Shown here: piece after piece, positions 44,063 to 53,592 of the stretch
How the letters are laid out: every line of letters starts with the position of its first letter
How positions within the stretch are numbered: position 1 is the first letter of the stretch
From: an uncultured Flammeovirgaceae bacterium
Lineage (GTDB): Bacteria > Bacteroidota > Bacteroidia > Cytophagales > Cyclobacteriaceae
Length of the DNA: 59,027 bases
Assembly (NCBI GenBank): GCA_937884755.1
Contig: CAKZYJ010000390.1
Location: 1-59,027 of the forward strand
Direction of reading: 5' to 3'
The notes under the pieces: model-generated
What the model was told of the DNA's origin: nothing
What the model saw: the letters and a program-made list of their open reading frames with translations, nothing else
The model's database searches: none
Position numbers and translations under genes: made by a program

Positions 44063-45331
44063 ATGCACCTAGACCACCAACGTATTGCCGAAGAAAATGA
44101 GGCAATTCTTTCCGCTCACCAAACCCAATGGGACTGCTTCCGCACTGTTTCTTCGCAATCAGATTCTTACTGGGAGGAATGTATCACCCGGCTTTCGGCA
44201 ATGCAAATTGCTATACCTAGCTGGGCACTGGGTACGGGCGGCACCCGGTTTGGACGATTCCCTGGTGGCGGGGAACCCCGGAACCTAGAAGAAAAATTAG
44301 CCGATGTAGGTCTATTACACGCACTTAGTGGCCATGCCGGCGCTATCTCATTGCATATTCCCTGGGATATTCCTGACGATACTGCGGCTATTCGGCAGCA
44401 GGCGGAGGAACTGGGGGTCGTGTTCGATGCCGTTAACTCTAATACTTTTCAGGATCAGGATGGGCAACTACAGTCGTATAAGTTTGGTTCCCTTTCCCAT
44501 ACCGATGCGGCCGTACGGCAACTAGCGGTGACTCACAATCAAGAGGTGATTGATTACGGTAAGGCGCTGAATTCTAAGTCAATCACAGTTTGGTTATCGG
44601 ATGGGGCTAATTTTCCTGGTCAACAGAACTTTCGGCGCGCCTTCGAGCGAACCTTGGACAGTCTACAACAGATTTATGATCACCTCCCTAACGACTGGCG
44701 TATGTACGTAGAGTATAAACCCTACGAGCCCAATTTCTACAGCACGGTGATTCAGGACTGGGGCAGTTCGCTGCTGCTGGCTAGCAAACTGGGACCAAAA
44801 GCGTACAGTTTGGTAGACTTGGGGCATCATCTGCCTAATACGAATATTGAGCAGATCGTTAGTCGGCTCATGATGGAGGGAAAGCTCGGTGGTTTCCACT
44901 TTAATGATTCTAAGTACGGTGACGATGATCTGACAGTGGGCAGTATCAAACCGTATCAACTGTTTCTGATATTTGTAGAACTGCTGGAGGGAATAGCGAG
45001 CGAATCTTTCGCCTGGATGATTGATGCCAGCCATAACGTGAAAGATCCTTTAGAAGACCTTATGCAATCGGTTGAAGCTATTTTGATTGCCTACGCTCAG
45101 GCATTGTTGGTAGACCGGCAGGCATTGAATGCCGCTCAGGAAGATAATGATGTGACTCTCTGCCAAGAAATTATTCAACAGGCTTTCCGGACCGACGTAC
45201 GACCCCTACTGGCTGAGGTACGCCGACGGAATGGAGCTGCCTTGCATCCTATTTTACTCTTCCGCAAACTACAAATACGATCTGCCCTAATTGAAGAACG
45301 AGGCTCGAAAGTACTGGCTACCGGCCTCTAA
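44063..45331 (+). CDS. rhaI: L-rhamnose isomerase, RhaI type
   Basis: A 422-aa TIM-barrel isomerase, predicted to interconvert L-rhamnose and L-rhamnulose with divalent metals. Features that match the Pseudomonas-type enzyme: QIAIPSWALGTGGTRFGRFPG near the start (in two parts), SLHIPWD, the NSNTFQDQDGQLQSYKFGSL loop, and metal-ligand segments VEYKPYEPNF, LVDLGHHLPNTN and GGFHFNDSKYGDDDLTVG. I chose ATG 44063 over the ATG at 43952 because the extra 37 residues are not seen in the family. It is the first gene of the cluster and is followed after 34 bp by the FGGY kinase. Related isomerases can act on other deoxy sugars, so L-fucose or L-lyxose are possible alternatives. Confidence 0.87.
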   Translation: MHLDHQRIAEENEAILSAHQTQWDCFRTVSSQSDSYWEECITRLSAMQIAIPSWALGTGGTRFGRFPGGGEPRNLEEKLADVGLLHALSGHAGAISLHIPWDIPDDTAAIRQQAEELGVVFDAVNSNTFQDQDGQLQSYKFGSLSHTDAAVRQLAVTHNQEVIDYGKALNSKSITVWLSDGANFPGQQNFRRAFERTLDSLQQIYDHLPNDWRMYVEYKPYEPNFYSTVIQDWGSSLLLASKLGPKAYSLVDLGHHLPNTNIEQIVSRLMMEGKLGGFHFNDSKYGDDDLTVGSIKPYQLFLIFVELLEGIASESFAWMIDASHNVKDPLEDLMQSVEAILIAYAQALLVDRQALNAAQEDNDVTLCQEIIQQAFRTDVRPLLAEVRRRNGAALHPILLFRKLQIRSALIEERGSKVLATGL

Positions 45332-45365
45332 ATATTACTCTATTATCAACACCTAGCAAAAGAAA

Positions 45366-46793
45366 ATGAACGAACCAGTTATTGCCATTTACGACATTGG
45401 AAAGACCAACAAGAAATTACTGCTCTATGACCGAGAGTATCAGATAGTGCATAAGGATCAGATTTACATTCCCGAAATAGAGGACGACGACGGGTACCCC
45501 TGCGAAGATCTGGAAAGCGTATGTAAGTGGGTGAAAAAAAGCTTTAAGGCCGCCAAGAAGAATAAGGAATTTGCGGTACGCGCCCTGAATGTTTCAGCCT
45601 ATGGGGCCTCATTTGTGCATCTGGATGAGCGGGGACGTCCGGCTACACCGCTTTACAACTACCTAAAGCCCTATCCGGAAGAATTAGCGCAACAATTATA
45701 TAACCAGTATGGAGGCGAGCTTAGCTTTAATTGTCAGACATCTTCCCCTTCGTTGGGTATGCTAAACTCGGGTTTACAACTTTACTGGCTCAAACACTGC
45801 AAACCGGAGCTATACCAAAATATCTGGCGATCACTGCACCTGCCGCAGTTCTTTGCCTATCTGATTCACGGTAAGTTTTTCAACGAAATTACCAGCCTGG
45901 GCTGCCACACTGCTTTGTGGGATTTTACCCACGACCGGGGCCATGACTGGGTATACGATGAGAAGATATCAAATGTGCTACCACCCGTTGTCTCTACCCA
46001 CTCGTACGAAGAGGTTTCGAACAACAATAGTAAAATATTGTGTGGAGTAGGAATACACGATAGTTCGGCTTCGCTGGTGCCTTATCTGCTGGCTTTTGAA
46101 GAGTCATTTATGCTGCTTTCTACGGGTACCTGGAATATTACCCTAAATCCGTTTAACGAAGAACCGCTCACCGGTGACGAACTTCAGAAAGATTGCTTGC
46201 AGTATATCAACTACCGGGGAGTACCTGTAAAATCTTCCCGCATTTTCATGGGCAGCGAACATAATTTTCAAGAAAAGCGCCTGGCCGAACACTTTAATAA
46301 ATCAGCTGACTATCATCACTCAGTAGTGCCTGACGAGGCGTTGATTAACCAATTGCTATCAATAGATGACCCAAATCGGCATTTCTATCCACAAACGATG
46401 CAGCAGACTGGGCCGCTGCCACATTTTACGGGTCCGCTTACTGACTTAAGTCAGTTTTCCAGCTACGAAGAAGCCTATCATCAGCTACTGATTGATCTGG
46501 TAGATATGCAAGCTATATCCATTAAACTGGTCACTGGCAAGCAGCAGCCTCAGAAGATGTTTATCTCCGGAGGGTTCTGTGCCAATCAGTTATTCATGCG
46601 TCTGTTAGCTTCTCATTTTCCAAAAATGCAATTCTACACTTCCCAGTTAGACAATGCTTCGGCCTTAGGGGCCGCCCTGGTAATGCACCGGCACTGGAAC
46701 CGTGAACAATCCATTGATCATCTCTTCCAATTTCAGAAGATTGAGCCTATGGCTGTATCCGATCTTTCTACTCATTCATTAGTAAAAGCATGA
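45366..46793 (+). CDS. FGGY-family carbohydrate kinase, probable rhamnulokinase
   Basis: A 475-aa kinase of the ASKHA fold. The N-terminal phosphate-binding strand AIYDIGKTNKKLLLYD lies at 6-21, the central hinge STGTWNITLNPF follows near residue 260, and the C-terminal FISGGFCANQLFMRLLA with LDNASALGAALVM forms the adenosine site. Next to a RhaI-type isomerase it most likely phosphorylates L-rhamnulose to L-rhamnulose 1-phosphate. No rhamnulose-1-phosphate aldolase follows in the window, so the pathway is completed elsewhere. Its stop codon overlaps the permease start by 4 bp (ATGA). Confidence 0.85.
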   Translation: MNEPVIAIYDIGKTNKKLLLYDREYQIVHKDQIYIPEIEDDDGYPCEDLESVCKWVKKSFKAAKKNKEFAVRALNVSAYGASFVHLDERGRPATPLYNYLKPYPEELAQQLYNQYGGELSFNCQTSSPSLGMLNSGLQLYWLKHCKPELYQNIWRSLHLPQFFAYLIHGKFFNEITSLGCHTALWDFTHDRGHDWVYDEKISNVLPPVVSTHSYEEVSNNNSKILCGVGIHDSSASLVPYLLAFEESFMLLSTGTWNITLNPFNEEPLTGDELQKDCLQYINYRGVPVKSSRIFMGSEHNFQEKRLAEHFNKSADYHHSVVPDEALINQLLSIDDPNRHFYPQTMQQTGPLPHFTGPLTDLSQFSSYEEAYHQLLIDLVDMQAISIKLVTGKQQPQKMFISGGFCANQLFMRLLASHFPKMQFYTSQLDNASALGAALVMHRHWNREQSIDHLFQFQKIEPMAVSDLSTHSLVKA

Positions 46794-48184
46794 GCGAAAA
46801 TACCGTAGTAAACAAGCTCAACAGTATTAATGAGTTTGAACGGGAGGCAGTACCATCTTCTCGCCTGAAAGGATTGAAGAGCTTTTTGGGAATGTATGCC
46901 GGAGAGCATACGGCTGGTACTGAGTTCGTTATTGGGCCACTATTCGTCGCTCATGGTGTGTCGGCGAGTGATCTAATCTGGGGGCTTTTGATTGGTAATG
47001 TGCTAGCGGTAGCAAGTTGGGGTTTTATCTGTGCACCCATTGCAACTAACGTGCGGGAGACGTTATACTTCAAACTGGAAAAAATATGTGGTCGTAATCT
47101 GGTTTCTCTTTATAATGTGGTCAACGGTATGATGTTCTGCTTTTTGGCAGGCTCTATGATTGCCGTCTCGGCTACTGCGGTGGGCATTCCCTTTGACATT
47201 GCCATGCCCGAGCTTGGTGACTGGTTACCGACCAGTATCGGATGGATTATTCACGTTATTGCAGTACGTACGGTAATCACACTAGAGGAAAAGATGGGCA
47301 ACTAACAGGTATCGCGCTTTGACTACATTGCAGATACTTGGATGATTCTGGTGTTTATTGCGGCCGGTTTTGCGGCTCTACCTGAGTTGGGCGTTCATTC
47401 GCTGAGCGATTTCTGGCAAGTAGCTAACGAGAAAATATGGACTGGGGTACCGCTGGAGGGTGAAAGTAAATTCACTTTCTGGCATGTGATGTTTTTTGCT
47501 TGGTTTTGCAATATGGCTATGCACATCGGGATGGCCGATATGTCTATTCTGCGCTACGCTCGTAAGTGGCAGTATGGCTTCTCTTCAGCCGCCGGCATGT
47601 TCTTAGGGCACTTTGTGGCTTGGATTGCCTCCGGTATTCTTTGCGCTGCCGCGGCCGGTTCTATTGCACCGGGCCCCATTGCCTACAGTGCCGCTGGTTT
47701 GGCCGGAGCTATTTGCGTAATTATTGCTGGCTGGACTACCGCCAACCCTACTATTTACCGGGCTGGCTTAGCCATTCAGGGTATTATGCCTTCGGTTCGC
47801 CGTTGGAAGGTGACCCTGATGGTAGGTTTGGTTACTACCATTGCGGCCTGCTTCCCGGCTCTGGTTATGCGCTTACTGGATTTTGTGGCGTTGTATGGAT
47901 TGATACTGATGCCTATGGGAGCGGTTATTTTCGTAGATTATTACCTGCTGAACCGAATGGGATTAAAGCAAAACTACGCAGCAGTGCGCGGCCTGACATT
48001 TTATAAAGCCCCCGCTTTTGCGTGGATTGCCACACTTGCTTGCTGCTTGCTGCTCAATCTTACCGTAGGTATTGATATTTTCTTTTTAGGTTTGCCCGGC
48101 TGGTTTTTAGCGGTGTTGTTATATATCGGAGCGAGTAAAACCCTTCAAAGGCAAGCCCCGGTTTCTCTAGAAAAAGCACTATGA
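46790..48184 (+). pseudogene. NCS1/CodB-like permease interrupted by one in-frame TAA
   Basis: One continuous frame of 464 codons encodes a permease with about 12 helices resembling nucleobase:cation symporter-1 proteins (LGMYAGEHTAGTEFVIGPLF, then HVMFFAWFCNMAMHIGMADMS and GWTTANPTIYRAGLAIQGI in later helices). Codon 172 is TAA (47303-47305), after EEKMGN; the frame then reads QVSRFDYIADTWMILVF with no shift. A Gln codon (CAA) to TAA change would explain it. The first part (171 aa, about five helices) cannot form a transporter alone. An internal ATG at 47342 could start the second part, which lacks the substrate-site helices. Its place after isomerase and kinase suggests a sugar importer role. 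Sequencing error or readthrough must be considered. Confidence 0.83.
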
Positions 48185-48348
48185 AAGTACTCCTTCAACT
48201 AGGTTCATTGGTAGGACTCTTGCTTACCATTGTGCCATCCTTACTGTATTTTACCGAAGTTATTTCCAAGTCTAACCATCAATGGTTGATGTTTGCTGGA
48301 ACTATACTGTGGTTTGCTACTGCGCCCTTTTGGATGAATAAACGATAG
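48181..48348 (+). CDS. 55-aa two-helix membrane protein coupled to the permease
   Basis: A small frame starting with ATG at 48181 overlaps the permease stop (ATGA) and ends with TAG at 48348. The protein begins MKVLLQLGSLVGLLLTIVP, forms two hydrophobic helices (about 3-25 and 35-50) and ends with a basic tail (WMNKR). The tight overlap and the hydrophobic composition favour a real gene that may stabilise or assist the permease. It is not a family I recognise by name. Confidence 0.75.
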   Translation: MKVLLQLGSLVGLLLTIVPSLLYFTEVISKSNHQWLMFAGTILWFATAPFWMNKR

Positions 48349-48531
48349 TACCATTATTCATGGAATGCTACATAACATATTGTATCCCTGCAGAAATTGA
48401 CCGATGCGACATTGTAATTATTATTCAAAAAGAACTATCTATTTCTGATGATTATATTTACTTTTAGGCTCTATGGTTAGTTAATAAACAATACGTAACA
48501 TTTTATCCTACATTTAGTAATTTTACCCTCT

Positions 48532-48549
48532 GATTAGAAAAGTCTAATC
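48532..48549. promoter_or_regulatory. Inverted repeat GATTAGA-N4-TCTAATC upstream of the PAS kinase
   Basis: A perfect 7-bp inverted repeat with a 4-bp spacer (AAAG), 37 bp before the ATG of the histidine kinase. It shares the ATTAGA half-site with 44032-44049 and 56086-56104, but the distance between half-sites is two base pairs shorter, so it may be a different or weaker site. Confidence 0.4.
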
Positions 48550-48586
48550 TAGTCCGTAAGTTTACGTGCGCTAATAACCGCTGTTT

Positions 48587-51472
48587 ATGCAAAAGGGACA
48601 GCCTCTTCAGGAACTTGCTACAGACAATACTCACCAATATAGTCTGTATTACTCCATGGTAAAATCGCGGACGAATTATCTGCTGCGCATTAATCAGGAA
48701 GGTGACGTTACCTTAGTCAACCGTGCTTTTGAGCAGAAATTTGGTTCCAAAGAAGAGTTTTTAGGTAAACCTTTCCAAAATGTATTACACTCTGGTGACC
48801 AGGGGATATACCACCAAGTAGTAGATCAATGCTTGCAAAATCCAGGGGAACCTGTATCGGTTGAACTTCGGAAAGTGAAGGAGGGTAAATCGTTTTATAC
48901 TATTTGTTGGGAGTTTGTTGCTATTGCTCAGGATGACGGTAAGATCATCGAGATACAGGGCTTAGGTTACGATATTACCGATGAAAAAGAAACCGAACAG
49001 CAATTGCAACAGGTAAACGAGCTTAATCAGCATCTTATCACCATCTCTGCGCAGTTCATTAATATTGACCGCCAATCACTTCGACCGACTATAAATGAAG
49101 CACTGGCAACGATTACCCAATTTCTGGGCTTTCAGCGAGGATTAATCTACCTACGGCGCGGAAGCTCTTTATCAGGCAGTCTTGCTTATGAGTATTCACA
49201 GGCTGAGAATTTAATAGTTGCTGATATTGCTCGTATAATTTCGCTGAAAAATCTCCCCTGGTGGAAGGATACCATACTACGGTGCGAAACCATAGAAATT
49301 CCAGATAGTAGTGCCTTACCTAAAGATGCTTTTCAAGAAAAATTTCTACTATCATCACTAGAGATTCAGGCACTCATCGCCGTTCCTATTGTCTATCAGC
49401 AAAAACTCAATGGGTACATCGTTTTTACTCACTCGTCTAAGGCTAAGCACTGGTCTACCAAATTACTAGAACCGCTGAAGCTGTTAGGTACTATTCTGGG
49501 AACAGCCCTACATCATATCCGGCTTAATCAGGAGCTATCCGAAAGTCGCTTGAGGTATAAGCTGTTGGCGGATAATATAGCGGACATGGTAAGCAAGCAT
49601 GATCTGGATGGTACTTACAACTATGTTTCGCCCTCGTGTGAGGCGTTAACCGGTTACACTCAAGACGAACTACTCGGAACCTCCTCTATGAGGAACATGC
49701 ATCCAGATGATCTCGCCAGAGCGCAGGAACACTTAAGTGATATTCTCAAAGGAAAAACTACTCAGTATCAGTATCGCAAGCGCCGAAAGGATGGACAGTA
49801 CCGCTGGATGGAAATTACGGCCAAACTCATAACCGAAAATGGTAACCAGGAAATAATCGCCTCTACCCGCGATATTCATCATCGCAAACTAACCGAAGAG
49901 GCCAACGCCGCGCTGCTCTATAAAAGCCAGCAGTTGAACGAGAGGTTACAGGCGAGCCAACAGGAGCTGGAAACCACTCTCACCCGAACCCAAGAGCTTA
50001 ATGAAATGCTGTTGAAGAGTGAGAAGAAATTCCGTAGCCTCACCGAAAAAAGCTTTGATGCCATAATGATGTATAATGCCGAAGGAATGATTACCTACGC
50101 CAGTCCTTCAGTAGCAAATGTTATGGGGTATTCGGCCGAAGAGCTTGTTGGCACTTACGCTCGGGATTATATTTTCCCCGAAGATCTACCGATGGTCCGG
50201 GAGATTTTGATGAAATCCATGAAATTACCACATCAACGTATGAAAAGCCTGTCGCGCTTGGTACGTAAAGATGGGGAGATAATCTGGGTAGAGTCAGTAA
50301 TGACTAACCTGCTTATGGATGAGAGTATTCAAGGGTTGGTATCTAACTTTCGGGATGTAACTGAGCAACGTCGTAGTGAGGAAGCTATTCAGGAGTATTC
50401 GGAGCGTTTAGCAATAGCTACCCAGTCGGCAAATATTGGCATCTGGGACTGGCATATCCCTGATAACAAGCTTATCTGGGATGAGAGAGTAAAGGATATG
50501 TACGGGATTTCTTCTGAGCAGTCTGTTAATAACACAGAATTATGGCATCAAATCATTCATCCGGATGATCATGATGCAGAAGTAGAACGTGTTAGAGGTG
50601 CGCTAGAAAATGAGCGAGACTACGATACAGAATACCGTATCATTCGTTTAGACACCCAGGAAGTCCACCATATTAAAGTTTACGCTAAGATTACACGGGA
50701 AAAAGGTAAGCCCATCCGTATGACAGGTGTTAATCTGGATATCACAAATATTAAAAATACCGAGCAACAGCTTAGAGAGAACAACGAAGCACTAAGAAAA
50801 TCCAATGCCGAACTAGACCAGTTTGTTTACAGTACGTCTCATAATTTACGTTCACCCTTAGCATCAGTACTCGGACTAGTTTCAGTGCTGCAAGGAACTG
50901 AAGATCCGGAAGAAAGAACACAATATTTACGACTGATAGAAAGTAGTATTCACCGGTTAGATGAAACGATTCACGAGATTATTGAATACTCTCGTAATAC
51001 CCGAACTGATATTAGAAAGGCACCTATCCACTTCCGAGAGATTATTGCCGACATTTTAGATGGGCTCTATTTTCTGCGGAACTCTATTGATATAGACGTT
51101 CGGCTGGACATTCCGGACGATCTGGGCTTTGTTTCCGATCCGGTACGGATGCGTACTATTTTTAATAATCTGCTCTCTAATGCCATTAAATACTATAATC
51201 CCTGGGTAGAGCATCCGTTTGTATCTATTACTATCGAAAAAAAGAAGCGAGGAGTGAAGATTACAGTAGCTGACAACGGTTTAGGCATTGATAAGGCCTC
51301 ACAAGATCGGATATTCGATATGTTCTATCGGGCAACTACCAATGCTAGCGGATCAGGCTTAGGACTGTACATTGTACAGGAGTCGGTTCATAAATTAGGA
51401 GGTACTATATCACTCATCTCTGAGAAGGGTGAAGGAAGTACTTTCATTTTAGAGTTTCCTTCCCTTGCCTAG
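48587..51472 (+). CDS. Soluble multi-PAS/GAF sensor histidine kinase
   Basis: A 961-aa protein without membrane helices. Domains in order: PAS (about 20-130), a short coiled coil, GAF (about 150-305; ITQFLGFQRGLIYLRRGS), PAS (about 315-435; NYVSPSCEALTGYTQDELLG), a coiled coil (435-480), PAS (about 480-600; ITYASPSVANVMGYSAEELVG), PAS (about 605-725; GIWDWHIPDNKLIWDERVKDMYG in part), then HisKA with H-box STSHNLRSPLASVLG near 750 and the ATPase domain with N-box NNLLSNAIKYYNP, G1 DNGLGID and G2 GSGLGLYIVQ. It senses cytoplasmic or redox/small-molecule signals. No receiver domain or response regulator is adjacent, so its partner is elsewhere. Confidence 0.94.
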   Translation: MQKGQPLQELATDNTHQYSLYYSMVKSRTNYLLRINQEGDVTLVNRAFEQKFGSKEEFLGKPFQNVLHSGDQGIYHQVVDQCLQNPGEPVSVELRKVKEGKSFYTICWEFVAIAQDDGKIIEIQGLGYDITDEKETEQQLQQVNELNQHLITISAQFINIDRQSLRPTINEALATITQFLGFQRGLIYLRRGSSLSGSLAYEYSQAENLIVADIARIISLKNLPWWKDTILRCETIEIPDSSALPKDAFQEKFLLSSLEIQALIAVPIVYQQKLNGYIVFTHSSKAKHWSTKLLEPLKLLGTILGTALHHIRLNQELSESRLRYKLLADNIADMVSKHDLDGTYNYVSPSCEALTGYTQDELLGTSSMRNMHPDDLARAQEHLSDILKGKTTQYQYRKRRKDGQYRWMEITAKLITENGNQEIIASTRDIHHRKLTEEANAALLYKSQQLNERLQASQQELETTLTRTQELNEMLLKSEKKFRSLTEKSFDAIMMYNAEGMITYASPSVANVMGYSAEELVGTYARDYIFPEDLPMVREILMKSMKLPHQRMKSLSRLVRKDGEIIWVESVMTNLLMDESIQGLVSNFRDVTEQRRSEEAIQEYSERLAIATQSANIGIWDWHIPDNKLIWDERVKDMYGISSEQSVNNTELWHQIIHPDDHDAEVERVRGALENERDYDTEYRIIRLDTQEVHHIKVYAKITREKGKPIRMTGVNLDITNIKNTEQQLRENNEALRKSNAELDQFVYSTSHNLRSPLASVLGLVSVLQGTEDPEERTQYLRLIESSIHRLDETIHEIIEYSRNTRTDIRKAPIHFREIIADILDGLYFLRNSIDIDVRLDIPDDLGFVSDPVRMRTIFNNLLSNAIKYYNPWVEHPFVSITIEKKKRGVKITVADNGLGIDKASQDRIFDMFYRATTNASGSGLGLYIVQESVHKLGGTISLISEKGEGSTFILEFPSLA

Positions 51473-51496
51473 CAGTCAGACAGTTTACTCTTACAC

Positions 51497-52423
51497 TTAT
51501 ATTTCTTTTATTATAAACTGGTATTCTTCGAATACGCCTCGGTGGTCGAAACCGCCTGTGTCTACCGAATGAAAGTCCAGACACTGAAGTTCGTCCGAAT
51601 GAAGAATATAATCAATAGAAATACTTCCAATCTTCCAGTCAGTAGGGTAAGTAGGAGCGCCGCTCTGTCGGCTATCAAACAAGCTGGACTGACGGCGAAT
51701 TTGCATGATATGCGGATTCCAAGGTACCGCGTTAAAATCACCAATAGCTAGAACCAGACCATCAATACTTTCTAGATAGCGGGCCATCTGTCGTAAATGT
51801 CGGTTACGCTTAGTGTAGTGATCTTCGCCCCGGGGCGACAGCGTATGAGTAGCAACAATATGAACCGTAGTATCCGAGAACAATATATTTCCGGTCAAAT
51901 TAGGCACGTCTCCCCAGTAGTAGGTAGTTAGGTCTTGTACCGGGTGTTTAGAAAAAATAGCTACCCCATGTGCCTCCTGATGAGCCAAGTGATGATGAGG
52001 GTACTGATTTCTCAACCGGAGGATCAACTCATCCATCCAGGTGCTGTCTACTTCCCGAAAGGATATTAGATCAGCATCGGTTGCCTGGGCCTGTTCTGCA
52101 AGCTGATCGTACAAGATATTACTGTCCAGTACGTTGAAATGAGCCACCCGGAACGCTTTCCCTTCAAACTCATAGTCCTGCGTTGGTGAGGCGGTGAAGT
52201 ATGGTAGTAGATAAAGGAGGAGAGAAAAGGAGGCCAGAAAAAAAGGCATAGCCCACTGTCGCTTTTGCCTAGCGAAAAGAATAAATGCCATAAGTGCGTA
52301 ACCTACCACCGCGTGCAGGGCGAACGACTGTACTACATCAATGAAATGAATGTCGGTAGGAATAATGAAAACCGGTACGGGTAGTAGTGCAACAACGAAG
52401 GCAGATACTTGAAGAACTCTCAC
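51497..52423 (-). CDS. Endonuclease/exonuclease/phosphatase-fold protein with N-terminal membrane helices
   Basis: A 308-aa protein; the frame starts with GTG at 52423. Three hydrophobic segments occupy about residues 1-75 (SAFVVALLPVPVFII, FALHAVVGYALMAFILF, PFFLASFSLLLYLLPYF). The catalytic domain (about 90-305) shows the EEP motifs: AHFNVLDSN, SFREVDSTW (metal-binding Glu), VAIFSKHPV, THTLSPRGE, AIGDFNAVPW, SIDYILHSD and a final FDHRGVFEEY, which holds the catalytic His. It probably hydrolyses a phosphodiester at the membrane surface; a nuclease or lipid/nucleotide phosphodiesterase role is possible. Confidence 0.9.
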   Translation of the reverse strand: MRVLQVSAFVVALLPVPVFIIPTDIHFIDVVQSFALHAVVGYALMAFILFARQKRQWAMPFFLASFSLLLYLLPYFTASPTQDYEFEGKAFRVAHFNVLDSNILYDQLAEQAQATDADLISFREVDSTWMDELILRLRNQYPHHHLAHQEAHGVAIFSKHPVQDLTTYYWGDVPNLTGNILFSDTTVHIVATHTLSPRGEDHYTKRNRHLRQMARYLESIDGLVLAIGDFNAVPWNPHIMQIRRQSSLFDSRQSGAPTYPTDWKIGSISIDYILHSDELQCLDFHSVDTGGFDHRGVFEEYQFIIKEI

Positions 52424-52674
52424 AACTCGAACAATATTTAGCAGTAGTATATGATTCCATACCTAATTGTTCAAGTAAAGTACCACAAAACTGCTTTAGA
52501 GAGAATTATTCATAAAGTTAAATTTAATACGATAATAGTGTAAAAAGGAAGCTAGAAAATCTAGTTTATGAATGAAGGACGGGTAAGAGTGACATACCCA
52601 CTCATCCCCAAAATGTAGCACAATTCAACAGCCCCAAGAGAAGAGAAAATTGGCTACAAACAATAATGGAGAGG

Positions 52675-53592
52675 CTATACAAACTTAAGGACTTCACGAG
52701 CTTTACGCTGAGCTTCCCGAGGGAATACCAGTAAAGATTCGCGAACGATTAGTGATAGTTTCTTGATAGCCGTCTTATTAGCCGAAACCCGCATCTCACG
52801 TCGCGACAGTCCCTGACCTACCATGGCGTAATAGCCTTTGGTAATGTAACCTACCCGCAGTGTAAGAAAAGCATTTCCGGAACCTTGCAGGATAGAGGAA
52901 GATAGAGTACCTAAACCAGGAATCACGCCCAGAAAGCCTCGGCTTATCTGAGGGAAAATTTCGGCCAGTTGAGCATCTTCAATACCATCAGCAATCATGG
53001 CAGCAGCCAGCACTTTGGTGTAGGTTTTTGCTAACTGTCCGTAAGTAGGGCGGTAACCGTAGTTGCGGACAATTTCCTTCATCATGCGGAAATTAATCAT
53101 CAGTACCAGAATGGCATCTAGACGGCCATTCAGCGAAAGCGCCGTAGAGATGAATACCTGTTTGGCATGTCGGTGGATAATGTCGTCCATCCGATCAAGC
53201 CGTCCGTCAAAAATTCGCCCTAACGCTTCCGAAGGGTCCTGACCACTTTTCAGTAAGTGGTTTAATTCGTTCTTTTCTTCCAGTTCCAGTTGTCCCTGAA
53301 CGATAAGCTGTTTAGCTACCTTACGGGCTACTTTGGAACCCGGATCACTCATATCCTCATCCAGAAACTGCCCCGCCCGGATTTCTGGCAGGGAGAAAAC
53401 GCTTAACAGAGGACGAACAATCAGGAAAAAGAGTAATAGTACAGTAACTCCGTAGAAAGCATAGCTGAGGTAAGGGTGGATCTCGGCGATGTTATCGCCA
53501 ATAGTGAGGATGTTGCCAATGATGATTAGTAGCAGCACAAACACCAAGCCGCTACCTAGCAGTCCACAAAATATAATATTCTTATTTCTCAT
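52675..53592 (-). CDS. YcjF-like DUF697 membrane protein
   Basis: A 305-aa protein from ATG 53592 (a TTG two codons upstream is less likely). Two N-terminal helices (about 6-28 and 42-62) are followed by a cytoplasmic domain (70-170) and the DUF697 core (about 175-305; GFLGVIPGLGTLSSSILQGSG, with small-residue-rich amphipathic helices). The family is often linked to stress or GTPase-associated membrane proteins, but no reaction is known. It stands alone between two intergenic regions. Confidence 0.8.
   Translation of the reverse strand: MRNKNIIFCGLLGSGLVFVLLLIIIGNILTIGDNIAEIHPYLSYAFYGVTVLLLFFLIVRPLLSVFSLPEIRAGQFLDEDMSDPGSKVARKVAKQLIVQGQLELEEKNELNHLLKSGQDPSEALGRIFDGRLDRMDDIIHRHAKQVFISTALSLNGRLDAILVLMINFRMMKEIVRNYGYRPTYGQLAKTYTKVLAAAMIADGIEDAQLAEIFPQISRGFLGVIPGLGTLSSSILQGSGNAFLTLRVGYITKGYYAMVGQGLSRREMRVSANKTAIKKLSLIVRESLLVFPREAQRKAREVLKFV

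Noticed and set aside
46790-48184. Two separate membrane protein genes
   Set aside because: Together they make one normal-length permease in one frame; the gap contains sense codons that continue the helix pattern.
31955-48184. Genome-wide reassignment of UAA
   Set aside because: Many genes here end correctly at TAA (for example the sulfatase), so general reassignment is excluded.
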